DNA of 64,000 nucleotides from Campanula takesimana. Its lineage: Eukaryota; Streptophyta; Magnoliopsida; Asterales; Campanulaceae. Below the pieces are notes generated by a model. The model did not search any database. It was not told the origin of the DNA and was given only the letters and a program-made list of their open reading frames with translations. The stretch is from assembly GCA_026119855.1 (NCBI GenBank), contig JAOWBW010000383.1, positions 1,240,001 to 1,304,000 of the forward strand. Direction: 5' to 3'. Positions 22,377-33,903 of the stretch are shown in pieces (the first letter of the stretch is position 1; the number at the start of each line of letters is the position of its first letter). The translations under genes were made by a program, and so were the position numbers.

Positions 22377-23974
22377 CTAATCATAAGTCACAACGTAGCA
22401 AGAATTATCAATTTCATTCATATCTTTTGAGCCCTCATTCACAATGGAAATTGAATGAGTGGTCTCCTCAAAGTCTCCTATCTCTATTACATTGACATCA
22501 TCTCCACTAGGAACTATGGATTCTTTTTTGTCGATGAGGTCTTGGATGATGTTACGGAGGACAAAGCATTCCTCGGTAAGATGGCCAATATGTTGGTGAT
22601 AGCCACAATATTTATGATGGGCATGGTTGGCGTTGATCGTCTTGGGTTGGTACCCTTGCAGAGGTGTAATTTGCCCTTTGGCCTTGAGGAATTCAAAGGC
22701 CTCGGTGTGAGTCATGCCTTGGAGAGGAGTGTAGACACGATCATTTTGAGGTCTCTTGCCTTGTGGTGGAGGAACCCTTTTGTAATTCCCCTTGTCGGTA
22801 GTGACGGCATTGACTGAAGCCTCTTTTTTTGAGTTAGAGGCGGCCTTGTATTGGAAGCTAGGAGCAGTTTTCTTGATCTCCTTAAGCAAGTCATCCATTC
22901 GGACCCATGCCTCATACATTTGAGAAAAATCTGCGTAGCAAGCCCCACTTAAGTGGGTGCGGAGATCAATCTTTAGACACTTGAGGGAGATGTCCATTTG
23001 CTCCTTGGTATTAGGCCTATGGACTATTTCAGCAATCTTGTCATTCCACTTTCTTGTAAAATCAATAAAGGACTCATTGTCCCTTTTGGTGGTGTTCTCG
23101 AGCTCTTTCTTTGTTGGGCGGTGAGTGGTGTTGCCTTGATATTGACTTTTGAAGCAAGCATGGCGGCATCCCAATCGAGACGGACTGTGAGCGGGAGAGT
23201 TGCATACCAATCTTTTGCCGCCCCCTCGAGAGTAAGAGGGAAGCATTGTGCCATCACGTTTGGATAGACATTTTTCGAAACCATAGCCCATATGTAAGTC
23301 TCGATGTGTGCCATGGGGCAAGAGTTGCCCTTGAATTTGCTGATGTCGGGCATCTTGAACTTGTTGGGGAGAGCAGCCATTGTGCTCATGAGAATGGATG
23401 ACTGATAAAGGCTTGTGTCGGAGCCTTTCCCCAAGTTGAGACCGTTGAAGCATTGGTCTATGTAATCCATGATTGAATCAACCATATTTTGATCCTTGTT
23501 CTCAGTGCTTGGTTCCTCCACTTTCTTGGTACGGGCACTAACATAAGGGCTTTCAAACAAACCCTTGGTCCATTCGGACTCATCGTTGTCATCCTTGTCT
23601 TTACCCTTGGAAAGTTTAGAGAGCTTAGCCTTCATTTGATCCATTTCGGCCTCATGAGCCTCCATTTGATTGTCAAGATGGGATTGCCAAAGGTCATCTT
23701 TGCTTTGGAACTCCTTATTGAGAGTGGAGATTTGCTCTTGGAGAATCTGGACCATAGCTGAGAGTTTCTCAAGAGACATGGTGTTGTTGCTGTTGGAGTC
23801 GCCGGCCATTGATGATGTCGGAGCTGTTGGAGTGATCAATTCACGAACTAGCCGGTTTGCTGAATCTCGGTAGATGCGGTAAGTACCAATTGGACCTAAA
23901 TTGAAGAAGAGGCCCTTGTCAGTCTCGAGTAACACTTTCGGTCCATGAAGAGGCTTATAACACACAGTGGGCAC
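22377..23974 (-). pseudogene. Gypsy-1 Gag
   Basis: The likely start is MAGDSNSNNTMSLEKLSAMV (about 23810), since the preceding in-frame codons lie in the leader. A coiled, charged N-terminal part (QILQEQISTLNKEFQSKDDL) is followed by the capsid-like block MPDISKFKGNSCPMAHIETY, LTLEGAAKDWYATLP. A frameshift near 23150 is followed by RDNESFIDFTRKWNDKIAEI. A single zinc-knuckle-like CGYHQHIGHLTEEC lies near 22590. Gag would form the particle and bind RNA. Confidence 0.85.
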
Positions 23975-25116
23975 ACGACTCGAACCACATAAAGAAAAGA
24001 CTTTTTTTTTATAAGTCGGAGGGACGGAATCCCTTTTGGGTTTATAAGAAAAATAATGGAATCGTCACACTAGTATATAGACCTTCTCGCGGTCCCATAT
24101 ACTCATCGAATTCCACCACGTTTGTGATATCTACATGTGTCGGGATTAAACTAAATTAATGTAGTAAAGCATACATGCGGGGACGGATTTTTATTTTCGT
24201 CCATAATAACCACTTGGGGACGGAGTTTTATTTCGTCCATGATAACCACTTTTTTCTCTTGGAAACAGCATGTATGATTTGAAAACATTAGTTTAGGGAA
24301 ATCTCGGCACATGAAAACTGACTTGGTCACGGAGTGTTAGACCCTAACTAGAATTGTGTTGGCTTGTACTCGGCTAAAGAGAGGCTTAAAGGTCACCCCC
24401 GGCATGTAGTCATGAACTACGCCACGGGCTGAGGTTTACCGCTTCGAGAGAGTCAAGGTCGGGTGGAGCTTGAAACTCTCTAGGACGGGCCTCGACGGGT
24501 TTGGGGTTATGAACTTGTGTGACTCGATAGTGAGCAATTGATAAGAATTAGTGCATGTAGTGTGAGGTCCAACAAGTGACAAAATATTTTTTACTTTAAA
24601 AAAAAAAAAAAAAACAAATAAGAACGTAATTTACAACTCTCGAATCACCCGTGTGACCGATAAAAAACACAAAATAAAACAGTCAAAATAGTCCGAATCA
24701 GTCCTGATGCAGGCAACTGTGCCACACCCCATTATTCTGCTCTGTTCTGGGAATCTGTTCCTGTTCTGGAAAACCGCCCAGAAGCGTGCACCTCTAGCAT
24801 GTGTTGTGGGATGCGCGCGCATTGCGCAATGTCTCTGGGAGGCGCCCGCTTCTAGGTAAACCTGTCAGACTGTCAGAGACTTTGGACTCAGGGGATTGAC
24901 CTGGTCCTGAATGTCTATTGGAACCCCTGCAAAGATGATTAGTGTAGAAAAAGAAGAATAGGAAGAACACATGAGAGGCGGGCGATTCTGGTCTTTGATG
25001 TGGGACGTGCGCGCCTTAGGCCAAGAAGGCCAGAGGCGCACGCTTCCCAACATCAGGAACCAGAATGCCCAGAAAAATGTATACTATGGACAGAACACAA
25101 GTTTAACCCTCAAACT
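23975..25116 (-). other. Gypsy-1 untranslated leader
   Basis: Non-coding on the sense strand. Includes two GC-rich motif pairs, 24784-24857 and 24973-25050 (gggatgcgcgcgc..., gggaggcgcccgcttct, gggacgtgcgcgcc), like those in the LTR, plus the direct repeat gggacggannttttat...cgtccat at 24178-24245. Confidence 0.65.
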
Positions 25117-25134
25117 TCCCCAGCGAAGTCGCCA
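25117..25134 (-). promoter_or_regulatory. Gypsy-1 primer binding site
   Basis: Minus strand TGGCGACTTCGCTGGGGA lies one base inside the 5' LTR. Gypsy-2 and Gypsy-3 have the near-identical TGGCGACTCYGCTGGGGA at the same place, so all use the same primer tRNA type. I do not assign which tRNA. Confidence 0.8.
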
Positions 25135-25135
25135 C

Positions 25136-26115
25136 TGTAGATACCCCGGGAGGAGCCCTACGGCTTGGCTAAAGCGCGCGGAATCGATCCCTAGGATGTC
25201 TAACTTGGTTTTAGTTTGTGTTAGAGTCGCCACCTATGTTTTTAGAGGAACATAAGAAAAACCTAATATTTAGCCTATGTTTTGATACGAAAACCAGAGA
25301 TTCTTGTTATGGGGTTCGGGGTTAGGTTATGAGATGGGAAGTACTTAAACACCCATCTCACACAACTAATGTTGGTCTTGCTTGTTCATAGTCTACATAA
25401 AAGAGTGTTCTTCCTATTCTTTGATAATGATAAAAAGGGGTTTAAAAGAGATGTTTTGAATGTGGGGAGATAACTCCTTGACCGACTTCAATAAAATGAA
25501 GTGATCTTTGGTGTCATGTCCCAAAATGGTTTGGGTGATTGCACGTTTGATAAGATAGAAGAAGAAAAGAAGAGACGAAATAGAGAGAAGGGATGAAAGA
25601 ATAGTGTTTACCTAAACTTCAAATGACTTCAAGTACTTCTTAGGGAATTGCCTTGGAAATTCCTTGAATGGTTTGTGTATAGTTTTCTTATGTTGAAAAA
25701 GTGGTCCCCTTGTAATGGTGGAGAATAAGGGTTTATATAGGTGTAAAACATATGTTTTTGGTACCAAAACGAAGTCACAAAGAAATCTTTCTCGGGCAAA
25801 ATAATGTAAAATGAGCAAGGGAGGGATTCTTGGAGAAAATCTGTAACTGATGCCCTGATGCGCGCGCCTCCTGCCTTGATGGCGGGATGCGCGCGCTTCT
25901 GGCCCCTAAGGGCGGAGGCGCCCGACTATGAAATGGCTTTTTTGACAGAATGGACTAGAAAGTCAGCACTGTTATTCAGTTTAGTCCCTGGACTTAAAAG
26001 AGCCAGTCAGGAACTTAACGAAAGTAACAGAAACTAATGAGAAATACATAAAATAGGAAGAAACACAAAATCAAATGTGCAATCGGGGTGAGCGGTCCAA
26101 GGCGGGGTGTCTACA
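25136..26115 (-). repeat. Gypsy-1 5' LTR
   Basis: 980 bp, same ends as 13481-14410, with an extra stretch atgtttttagaggaacataa... near 25238-25290. TATA at 25732-25739 (minus TATATAAA). Flanked at 26116 by ggacc, matching agacc at the other end except one base. Confidence 0.9.
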
Positions 26116-26120
26116 GGACC

Positions 26121-27531
26121 ATATCTTTGTTTTATAAGTGTTCAATTAGGAGCGGCCATGTAATTCTCACTTATATAGGTGATCTCCTATTAAGAGTATC
26201 CTGCCATACTCCACCTTTCCGGTATAGGAATCATTAAAAGTCCAATGACTTAACCTCACCACCGTGACAGGGACTTACACTTGGACGGTCTAGGAATGAG
26301 TTGAAACGAGTTCCAAGTGTTTCAATCGAACTTTCATAACTTGGTTGTCTCATTGAACCAAGGTTCTGGGATCTCCAGTTCTCAAGGTTGAGTGTCCACT
26401 ATGATCGTTCATTTTTAAACCCATTCCCCTTACCAATTTTTCCAATTGATCTCTACTTATACCTTTGGTAAACGGATCCGCTAAGTTATCTTTTGACTTT
26501 ACATAGTCCACTGTGATAACTCCACTTGAGATCAATTGTCTAATGGTATTATGTCTGTGACGAATATGTCGAGACTTACCACTGTACATACTACTTTATG
26601 CCCTTCCAATTGCAGATTGGCTATCGCAGTGAATTAACACTGCTGGCACAGGCCTTTTCCAACACGGAATATCTTCCAGGAAGTTCTTAAGCCATTCGGC
26701 TTCTTCTGCTGCTTTGTCCAAAGCAATAAACTCGGATTCCATTGTGGATCGAGCTATACACGTTTGCTTGGAAGATTTCCACGACACTTCTCCTCCACCA
26801 ATAGTGAATACAAACCCACTTGTGGACTTGGAGTCTTTTGTGTCCGATATCCAATTCGCATCACAGTATCCTTCTAATACTGCTGGATATCTACCATAAA
26901 GTATACCATAGTCCAATGTATATTTTAGGTATCTTAACACCTTAGTTAAGGCTTTCTAATTCTCTGCACTTGGATTACTAGTGAACCTACTTAATTTACT
27001 CACTGAATATGCAATATCCGGATGTGTGCAATTGGTTAAGTACATCAGACTACCAATTATCCTTGCATATTCCAATTGAGAAACTGGTTCCCCTTTATTC
27101 TTAGACAAGTGTAGACTCAGATCTACAGGTGTCTTAGAAGACGGACTATCATATGCGTTGAATTTCCGAAGAATATTTTCAACGTAATGTGATTGGGATA
27201 GGATTATTCCTTCGGATGTTCTAGAAATTTTTATTCCTAATATAACATCTGCTGCTCCCAAGTCCTTCATATCAAAATGTTTCTTTAATAGGCCTTTAGT
27301 ATTCATGACTAAATCATGACTACTTCCCATTATAAGCATGTCATCTACATAAAGGCAAACAATAACAAAAGAGTTACTTGTTCCTTTAATGTATACACAC
27401 TTGTCACATTCATTGATCTTGAAGCCATTTGACAACATAGTTCAGTCAAACTTCTCATGCCATTGTTTAGGTGCTTGTTTAAGTCCATATAAAGACTTTA
27501 CAAGTTTACACACCTTGCGCTCTTGCCCAGG
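26121..27531 (-). pseudogene. Copia-2 reverse transcriptase C-half and RNase H
   Basis: Read from 27531: PGQERKVCKLVKSLYGLKQA, then SFVIVCLYVDDMLIMGSS (catalytic YVDD near 27365), KDLGAADVILGIKISRT and YARIIGSLMYLTNCTHPDIA. RNase H gives LEGYCDANWISDTKDSKS, EVSWKSSKQTCIARSTMESE and IHCDSQSAIGRA, and the tail is KDNLADPFTKGISRDQLEKL, ending at 26350. Stops or frame breaks occur near 26955 and 26592. 26121-26349 is the 3' UTR. The 5' half of the element is missing: Gypsy-D begins at 27532. It is a Ty1/copia family different from Copia-1 by LTR and sequence. Confidence 0.85.
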
Positions 27532-27805
27532 TGTAAGATACCCGCGGGAAAAAACGGAAAAGTTTCCCCTAGAGAATCAAACACGGAACTTTATGTTCAA
27601 GAAACGGAGTCGCCACATTAATTTAATTTTAAACCCAAATTTAACGGAAAAGGTTAGAGAAAGTGAGTTCGGAGGTCAGGTTGCGTTTTGGGAAGAACTT
27701 TTCATCGTTCACCCAATCCGCCTCGGAAAACCGAGTCTCCCTAGTTTTTTTTTACCAAAAATGTGCAAGTGTGTGTGTGTGTATTTTAAAAATGGGAGAA
27801 CCGCC
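27532..27805 (-). repeat. Gypsy-D LTR fragment, first part
   Basis: Starts TGTAAGATACCC and contains ggagtcgccac, cggaggtcaggttgcg, cgcctcggaaaaccgagtctccctag and gtgtgtgtgtatttt. These blocks appear in the same order in the reverse complement of the Gypsy-3 LTR (e.g. 54766-55010), so this is a related gypsy LTR in minus orientation. It sits in Copia-2 coding sequence after ccagg. Gypsy-2 interrupts it at ccgcc (27801-27805); it continues at 51496. Confidence 0.7.
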
Positions 27806-29029
27806 TGTTAGTACCCAACCTGAAAATGAGTTATTAGGCATTCTAGAACTCACAGGGACCTCCCAGGTATTTACGAGCTGCGCAGGACTTATCCAGAGTT
27901 TCTCGAAAAGCCCAGATAAGGAGATACTGATGACCTGATCGGATGAAGCTGCAAAGATAGACGTTATCTAATCCATCTCCAGAGTCCAGATTGATCAGAG
28001 CCTTGGAAACCGAGCCAACCACTTGGTTTGGCCGGGCGGCCAGTCCTTCCAGGTAAGATTTCCCTGTAAATAGGTGACCTCAGTTCATAATTTTGACACA
28101 CAATTCTCTCCCCCGAGTTCCACAGCCAAAACTGACGGCAGAAACTCTCTCTCTAAGCTTTTCTAGCAATCCTGAAGGTCCGGCGAATCCGCGCTAGAGA
28201 TTCGACTTCGTTCTTGTCAAGATTGGTGAGAATTCTACATGTTTTCTTAGTGTAGATCTGATTTATGCTAGTTTCATTATGTTTATACATCTATATTCAT
28301 GTGATTCATAACATGTTCTTCATGTTCTTACTAGAATTCATAATATGCTCTATGACTAGGGTAGCGATCTTCATACTTATGTGTTTACTTCATATATGTT
28401 CATGATGCTCTTATTACTATGTTAGAGTGAACATGCTAGATCTAATGTTTTAATCCCTACTCATAATGCATAGACGATGATGATCAACGAGATCTAGAAA
28501 CTACTTCTAAACCCTAAACTTTAGGAAATTACTCCCATGATCAGTAATTCTCCAAGGATGAATATGATGACTACACATTGATCTTATCAGTGTTATAATC
28601 ATTATTCTAGGATGTGATCATCTTGCATGATTCTTTCTCCTCCCCCTTCATTATACATGATCCCGCTTCTTCTCTCTATTCCAATTATGTGCGAACTACG
28701 TCGACCTGGGCTTCTCAAACGAGAGGAACGTAGGCAATCTTCGGATCCGGTCTCAATCACTAACACACTACTAATACATTCATCATGATAGAAATGCCGA
28801 TCTATCGGGCGATAGGAGTGATAACTTGATATTCTTATCTTGTCGTAACTTGACCCCCGAACCCTCTCTGTTAGCTTTTCTCAATGTTTTAGCTCGATAA
28901 AAATAACGTGGCAACTCTTAATATGTTAAATGCCAAATTGAATATCCTAATCCCATAGAAAAGATAAAAAAAAAGATAAAAAGAAAGACTTCCCGTGCGT
29001 CGCCCGCATTTCGGAAATTGGTATTCACA
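27806..29029 (+). repeat. Gypsy-2 5' LTR
   Basis: 1224 bp, TGTTAGTACCC to GGTATTCACA. Against the 3' LTR I see roughly 5% differences in the first 240 bases, plus a deletion of about 25 bases near 28040. The TATA position reads ctgtaaatagg (28063 area), where the 3' LTR has ctataaatagg. U5 carries the GAACTACG-type hairpin motif (28692-28755). Confidence 0.9.
28692..28755 (+). other. Recurring GAACTACG-type hairpin motif, Gypsy-2 5' LTR copy
   Basis: CTACGT, GACCTGGGC, TTCTC-aaac-GAGAG, ACGTAGGCA, then ATC-TTCG-GAT and CCGGTC. CTACGT pairs perfectly with ACGTAG, and the terminal hairpin uses ATC/GAT where Gypsy-1 and Gypsy-3 use ACC/GGT. The 3' LTR copy (51218-51272) has lost part of the last hairpin. 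Confidence 0.65.
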
Positions 29030-29030
29030 G

Positions 29031-29048
29031 TGGCGACTCTGCTGGGGA
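29031..29048 (+). promoter_or_regulatory. Gypsy-2 primer binding site
   Basis: TGGCGACTCTGCTGGGGA one base after the 5' LTR, same type as in Gypsy-1 and Gypsy-3. Confidence 0.85.
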
Positions 29049-30070
29049 CTAGCTTTGTACATCTTCAAACATAGAGGGTCAAACTTTCATTAATATCATG
29101 ATTGTACTTACTTGTTCTTTTCCCCTAGTACTTTATCTATTGTATAGATCTGCTTCCCTTGTACTTTAGTGCGTTAATATCTTAACTGTTTCCTATTGTA
29201 CCTCTTTTAACTGTTTTGCATTGCATCCATGTAAATACGAAAACTCTCTGTTTTCTCCCTCAAAAATAACTAGTCGTTGTCCGTACACTACCACTAGGTC
29301 CGTGTCACACTACACACCCTACTGGATACACCGCTGAGCGCACAGATATTGGTGATCCTGTCGCCTCTATCTTTGTCGCACTCGGGCTATCTAACTCACT
29401 GTTCTCACTTGTGAAGCAGTCGAGGTTAATCCCTTGTTCATTTTTTAAACCATGCACTCACAGAGTCTAGGACATTGCAAAGTTGACCGGTTGGTTTGAC
29501 TAGCTTTTCTTTATAGACAATTAACGTGTCGTTCATGCCGTCATCCGTTAAGTCTTTAATGAGTCGAGATCCTTCGAGAGAAAAAAAAGCACAAAATATG
29601 AAATTCCCTACAAGGGTGTGCATATAGTAAGCCGAGTGATACTTTGTACAAGGATCTCAACTCTATAAAAACTTAACGGAAGTAACATAAACGTAACGTT
29701 AAATGTCTTTAAACAAGGGTTAGTCGCTAGGATCCGTTAGGTCGGTGGAAGTCGCTTTCCCTATAGGACCCTCGCCCAAATTGTCCGTTTGGGAGGTGCA
29801 ATACATGTGAAAAATGAGGGGTCTATAGACGTAGTGATGACCTCCACTGATCCAGTTTTGTAGATAGTAACCCAAAAAGGGGTACCCCTTCCAACCATTA
29901 GGACTAATAATACATTGTTTTGTAAATAACAAAATACATTGCATAAGCCTTGTCCCATCCTAAACCGCTCATCCCCTACCTCTACAGAGAAGCAAGCTTG
30001 GGTCCGTTCCGGCAGTCGTCTTCAACATTCAAGCCTTCCGCAAGCTCAATCTTCAGTTTCTGCATCAACG
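29049..30070 (+). other. Gypsy-2 untranslated leader
   Basis: About 1 kb without a credible ORF. The part 29719-29900 (aggtcggtggaagtcgcttt, ccctataggaccc, tgcaatacatgtgaaaaatg, cctccactgatccag) is clearly homologous to Gypsy-3 41745-41880, although the rest of the leaders is not. Confidence 0.7.
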
Positions 30071-32649
30071 ATGTCTCCATCATCAGAGCCTACTACTCCT
30101 AATGTCTCGACTCCGCCAGTCTCCGCTTCTGCCGATCCAGATATCGCCGCCAGCATCAAGCCCTCGGACATTCCACCACCTCTCCATGCTTTCTTCACCA
30201 ACCTCATGCTACAGATCTCCAAGCTTGAGGATCGAAGCAACTCTTTAGAAAGGGTCAACCAAGAGCTTAAAGATCATCTTCATACTGAGATGAAGAAGAA
30301 AGGTGTGGAAACTAGCTTCCATAATGAAGAAGTGATCTTCGTCCAAGACGAAACAGTGCCTGTCACCTACCCTTCCAACGACGGTGCTATCCCCAGGTGC
30401 CCAACTACCAAAGGGTCCCTTCTCTTGATTTCGGTACTAAAGCAACCTCCAGCAAAGGTCCATATGAGCTGTCACCAGAATTGATGGGTAGTTACTTGTC
30501 CCCTACCAAATTGCCACCGCCTTCACTACCGTTGAGTATCGGTGACGCCGTGCCCACAATCTCCACTACTTCTCCTGCTGCTCAAGCCTATGGCAGCGCA
30601 GATTTCTCCAACCATCCCCTAGTGGTTGCCATGCAAGAACAGATCCGCAAGCTATCAGAAACAGTCTGCAAGCAAGCCGCTCCGATCGTTAAGACCATCG
30701 ACCCAAGCAATGTGGGTGCTCTACCTAGAGACTTCAAGATGCCGAAGGTCTCTACATTCCATGGTATTACTTGTCCCAAGACTCATCTCGACAGTTATGT
30801 GCTAGCCATGAGAGCCCGTGACTGCACCAACGAGCAAATGGCCCGAGTCTTCCACACCACTTTGGACGGAATCGCTCTCCATTGGTTCTTGAGTTTGGAT
30901 CCCTCTGAACAAGAGACGTGGGAGCAAATCACCACTATTTTCTGCGAGAAGTATCAGTCGAACCTAGATTGGCACGTCAACCATACTGATTTAGAGAACA
31001 CCATGCAGAGGCCAAGTGAGCCTATCTATGACTTCTACAAGAGGTGGAATCACAAGCTAGCGGAAGTTCAATACCCTCCTAAGGCAAAGGAACAAAAGCA
31101 AATCTTCTTCAAGTGCTTGTTGCCCGAGCTTAGGGTTGCGATTGGTAATGGTTACTTTCCCGATCTGCGGGAAATGGTCGATGCTGGGGTCAGACATGAA
31201 GCCGGCATTACTGGTGTTGTTAAAGAAACTGCCAAAAGTGGAAATACCTCATTATGCTACAAAGATCCACCAAATGCCGCTCCTAAAGCTAAAGAAGTGG
31301 TCGGTCAAGTGAGTATGGTCCAAGACAACTCCGCCTTCGATGTCCAAGCAGTTACTAGCAGCTTCCCCCGAAAGGAAGACAACTTTGACGACTTCAGCAT
31401 GCCCATTAGCAAAGTCTTTGAAGTGTTGATAAAGAAAGGTTTGATCAAGCCGATCGAGAACTTTGAATCATTCAACAAAAAAGTAAATCTTGATGCAACC
31501 AAGTTATGCAAGTACCACAAGTACATTGGACACACCACCAACGACTATTTGCAACTCAAGCGAGTCATCCAAAAGCTCATAGACGATGGAAAGATCGAAA
31601 AGCCTAAAGGTCCGAACACCATAGAAAACCCGCTCCCTAATAATGGTGGTGTCAACATGGTTGAGCTCATCGGAGGTGACATTGGTATTCTAGAAATGGT
31701 AGATGCCTTTGCCGAACTGGGGCTAGACATGAATGCTCTATTCAGAGGACTAGTCAAGATTGGGGCGATAACTCCCATGGAACTTGGATTCCAATGGCCC
31801 AAGCATGGGTGCGACATGTCCAAGTTTTGCTACTACCATAGAGTGTCCGGACACACCAACAACGAGTGCTTTACCATCAAGCAAGTCGTATAGAAGCTTA
31901 TCAAGGACAGCGTCATTGCGGACCCAAGAAAGATCATCGCCATGGATGTCAATATGGTGGAGATATCCGGAGATGATACTAGAATCTTAGAAATGGTCGA
32001 AGCCTTCAAGCAACTTCAGTTAGATATAAACTCCTTGTTCCATGGTTTATCAAGAATGGGGCTGCTCAAACCATTAAAGGGCTACGAATCTCACCCGAAC
32101 AGTAATCCGACGACGTTTTGCAACTTACACAACATCACCAGGCATACCACCAATGAATTCTCACAGTTAAAGCATGCATTAAAAGGGTTGATTATTGACC
32201 AAGTGATAACCGATCCAAGGCAAGTTGTGGCTCAGAAGTCCGAGGAGAGTCTGACCGATGTCTCGGAGATAACCGACGTCTTCAGAAGGCTAGGGATTAC
32301 TATGACCAACATGCTCGAGGCACTGATATCAAAATACCTACTCAAGAGGCCAGAGACCTACTGCATACCGTTCTCTGAGAACAACCCCGAAAGGTATTGC
32401 GACTATCATGAGATCACCGGTCATACTACCGAAGAATGCACTGCTTTGAAGAGGTCAATTCAGAGGTTGATCCGTAATGGCTCCATCGAGAACCCCATAA
32501 ATACTTTAGTCAATCTAGAAGTAGAGAAAAGTACCGCTGATCTAGCCGAACCTATTGTGGCAGACTGCGAGTCATGTAATGATGATGAGATAGGTTGTAC
32601 TTCAAAAATCATTAATGATTATATTCTTCTTGTTATATGCTGTCATTAG
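30071..32649 (+). pseudogene. Gypsy-2 Gag with four zinc-knuckle modules
   Basis: Starts MSPSSEPTTPNVSTPPVSAS; the helical LMLQISKLEDRSNSLERVNQ follows. A frameshift near 30393 precedes the capsid-type block DFKMPKVSTFHGITCPKTHL, LDGIALHWFLSLDPSEQETW and PSEPIYDFYKRWNHKLAEV. Then come four similar modules, each ending in a CX2H...H...C knuckle followed by an LK(R)-I-LI helix: CKYHKYIGHTTNDY (about 31507), CYYHRVSGHTNNEC (31828), CNLHNITRHTTNEF (32119) and CDYHEITGHTTEEC (32398). The first and third have lost the last cysteine. An in-frame TAG at 31891 (VV-stop-KLIKD) interrupts module two and is shared with the inverted copy. Normal family members have one such knuckle. Confidence 0.85.
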
Positions 32650-33462
32650 ACGAATTATCTTTAGAAGCTTCTCTCTTAGGAGATTGCGACTCCGGTCCAC
32701 TCAAATCTCCACTTAAATCTCCACCACTATCTATAGCCGAAATCTTCGCAAAATCCGCGAAAATGCCGCAGTCTCCATACGACATGCGAGCAGAAATCAA
32801 CCTACTCACAAGGTCCGGACAGATCTATCAGTCAGACCCTAAGGGTACGAAGAAGGTCTTCAACAGTCAGAACAAGCAGACCTTGAGAAAGAGGATCCCA
32901 TCCTCACGCAGCTTAAACAAACACAAGCTCACATCTCTCTGTGGTCCCTACTCACTTCATCTCTAGCTCACCGCCAGATGCTCGAGAAGAACTTGGCCGC
33001 TACTATGGTCCCATCGGACACCACTCCCGAGAATGTCACACAAATGATCGGAAACATTCACTTCGGGAATATCATCACCTTTTCAGAGCTCGATGAACCT
33101 CCGTTTGGCATTTATCATAATGAACCTCTGAATATCACAGTCGAAATCAGTGGGAAGAAAATCCCTCGAGCCTTTGTGGACAACGGATCCGCCATAATAT
33201 ACTACCGTCACGAATGATGGATATGGTGGGTATAGATGCAACCACTCTAAGACCCTCCAAGCAGACAATCAAGGCCTATGACTCCACATGCAGATCAGTG
33301 TTGGGAATCATTACTCTGCCCATCTCCGTGGGGATGCAAACTCTGTCTACAGATTTCCAAGTAATTGACATACCATCCTCCTTCACCATCCTGCTAGGAC
33401 GCCCTTGGATCCACAAATCTAATGCCGTCCCGTCCTCCTTGCATCAGTGTGTGAAATTCTAG
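32637..33462 (+). pseudogene. Gypsy-2 protease region
   Basis: Frames give MLSLDELSLEASLLGDCDSG, then ISGKKIPRAFVDNGSAIIYY, MVGIDATTLRPSKQTIKAYD and SSFTILLGRPWIHKSNAVPS. The protease active site reads DNGSA instead of the usual D(G/D)GSA. Frameshifts lie near 32865 (4 bases fewer than the right-arm copy) and at 33205. ILLGRPWIH is the conserved end of Tat-type proteases. Confidence 0.75.
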
Positions 33463-33474
33463 TCAGGGAATTAA

Positions 33475-33903
33475 GTGACAGTTATCTACAGTGACTTAGT
33501 GACGGCTCAAGGCACCGACATGAAAGGAGTACATGTGTTACAGATTCAGCATGAGGAAGATCGCCGACTTTTCAGTGGGTTTGAAATAGTGGCACAAGCT
33601 CAGATATGTGATGACGATCTCACCAGAACTTCTGATAGAGTGCTACCCGTCTACAAAATACTTCGAAACATGGGCTTCATACCGGGGCTGGGGTTAGGTA
33701 AGAACTTACAAGGACCCACAGAGTTGACTGAAGAGGTAGACCACAGAGGCCTGTTCGAGCTAGGGTACATACTTACCCCCGCGGACAAGGCAGAGCAGAG
33801 TCAGATAGAAGTGCTCAAGAAGAAGCAACTCCCTTACAAGAAGTCAGATATGAAACCTTACCACATTTCCCTCAACATTTACTATGTGAAAGAAGGTGAA
33901 TAG
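33475..33903 (+). CDS. Gypsy-2 G-patch segment of Pol
   Basis: 142 codons open, with YKILRNMGFIPGLGLGKNLQ matching the G-patch pattern (hydrophobic-x-x-M-G-ϕ-x-x-G-x-G-L-G-K). This domain is known between protease and RT in several plant gypsy elements and may bind RNA. Stops bound it on both sides (tag at 33901), so it is a fragment of the broken pol frame. Confidence 0.65.
   Translation: MTVIYSDLVTAQGTDMKGVHVLQIQHEEDRRLFSGFEIVAQAQICDDDLTRTSDRVLPVYKILRNMGFIPGLGLGKNLQGPTELTEEVDHRGLFELGYILTPADKAEQSQIEVLKKKQLPYKKSDMKPYHISLNIYYVKEGE

Larger units (their letters stand above)
13481..26115 (-). mobile_element. Gypsy-1: full-length Ty3/gypsy element, Tat-like
   Basis: LTRs at 13481-14410 and 25136-26115 (TGTAGATACC...GTGTCTACA) flank, on the minus strand, gag, protease, RT, RNase H, a second RNase H and integrase. 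A 3' region carries an antisense ORF and a minisatellite. The target copies agacc and ggacc differ at one base. Dual RNase H, a long 3' region and an antisense extra ORF are known traits of the plant Tat lineage (Ogre/Retand type). It is inserted in Copia-2. Many frameshifts make it inactive. Confidence 0.9.
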
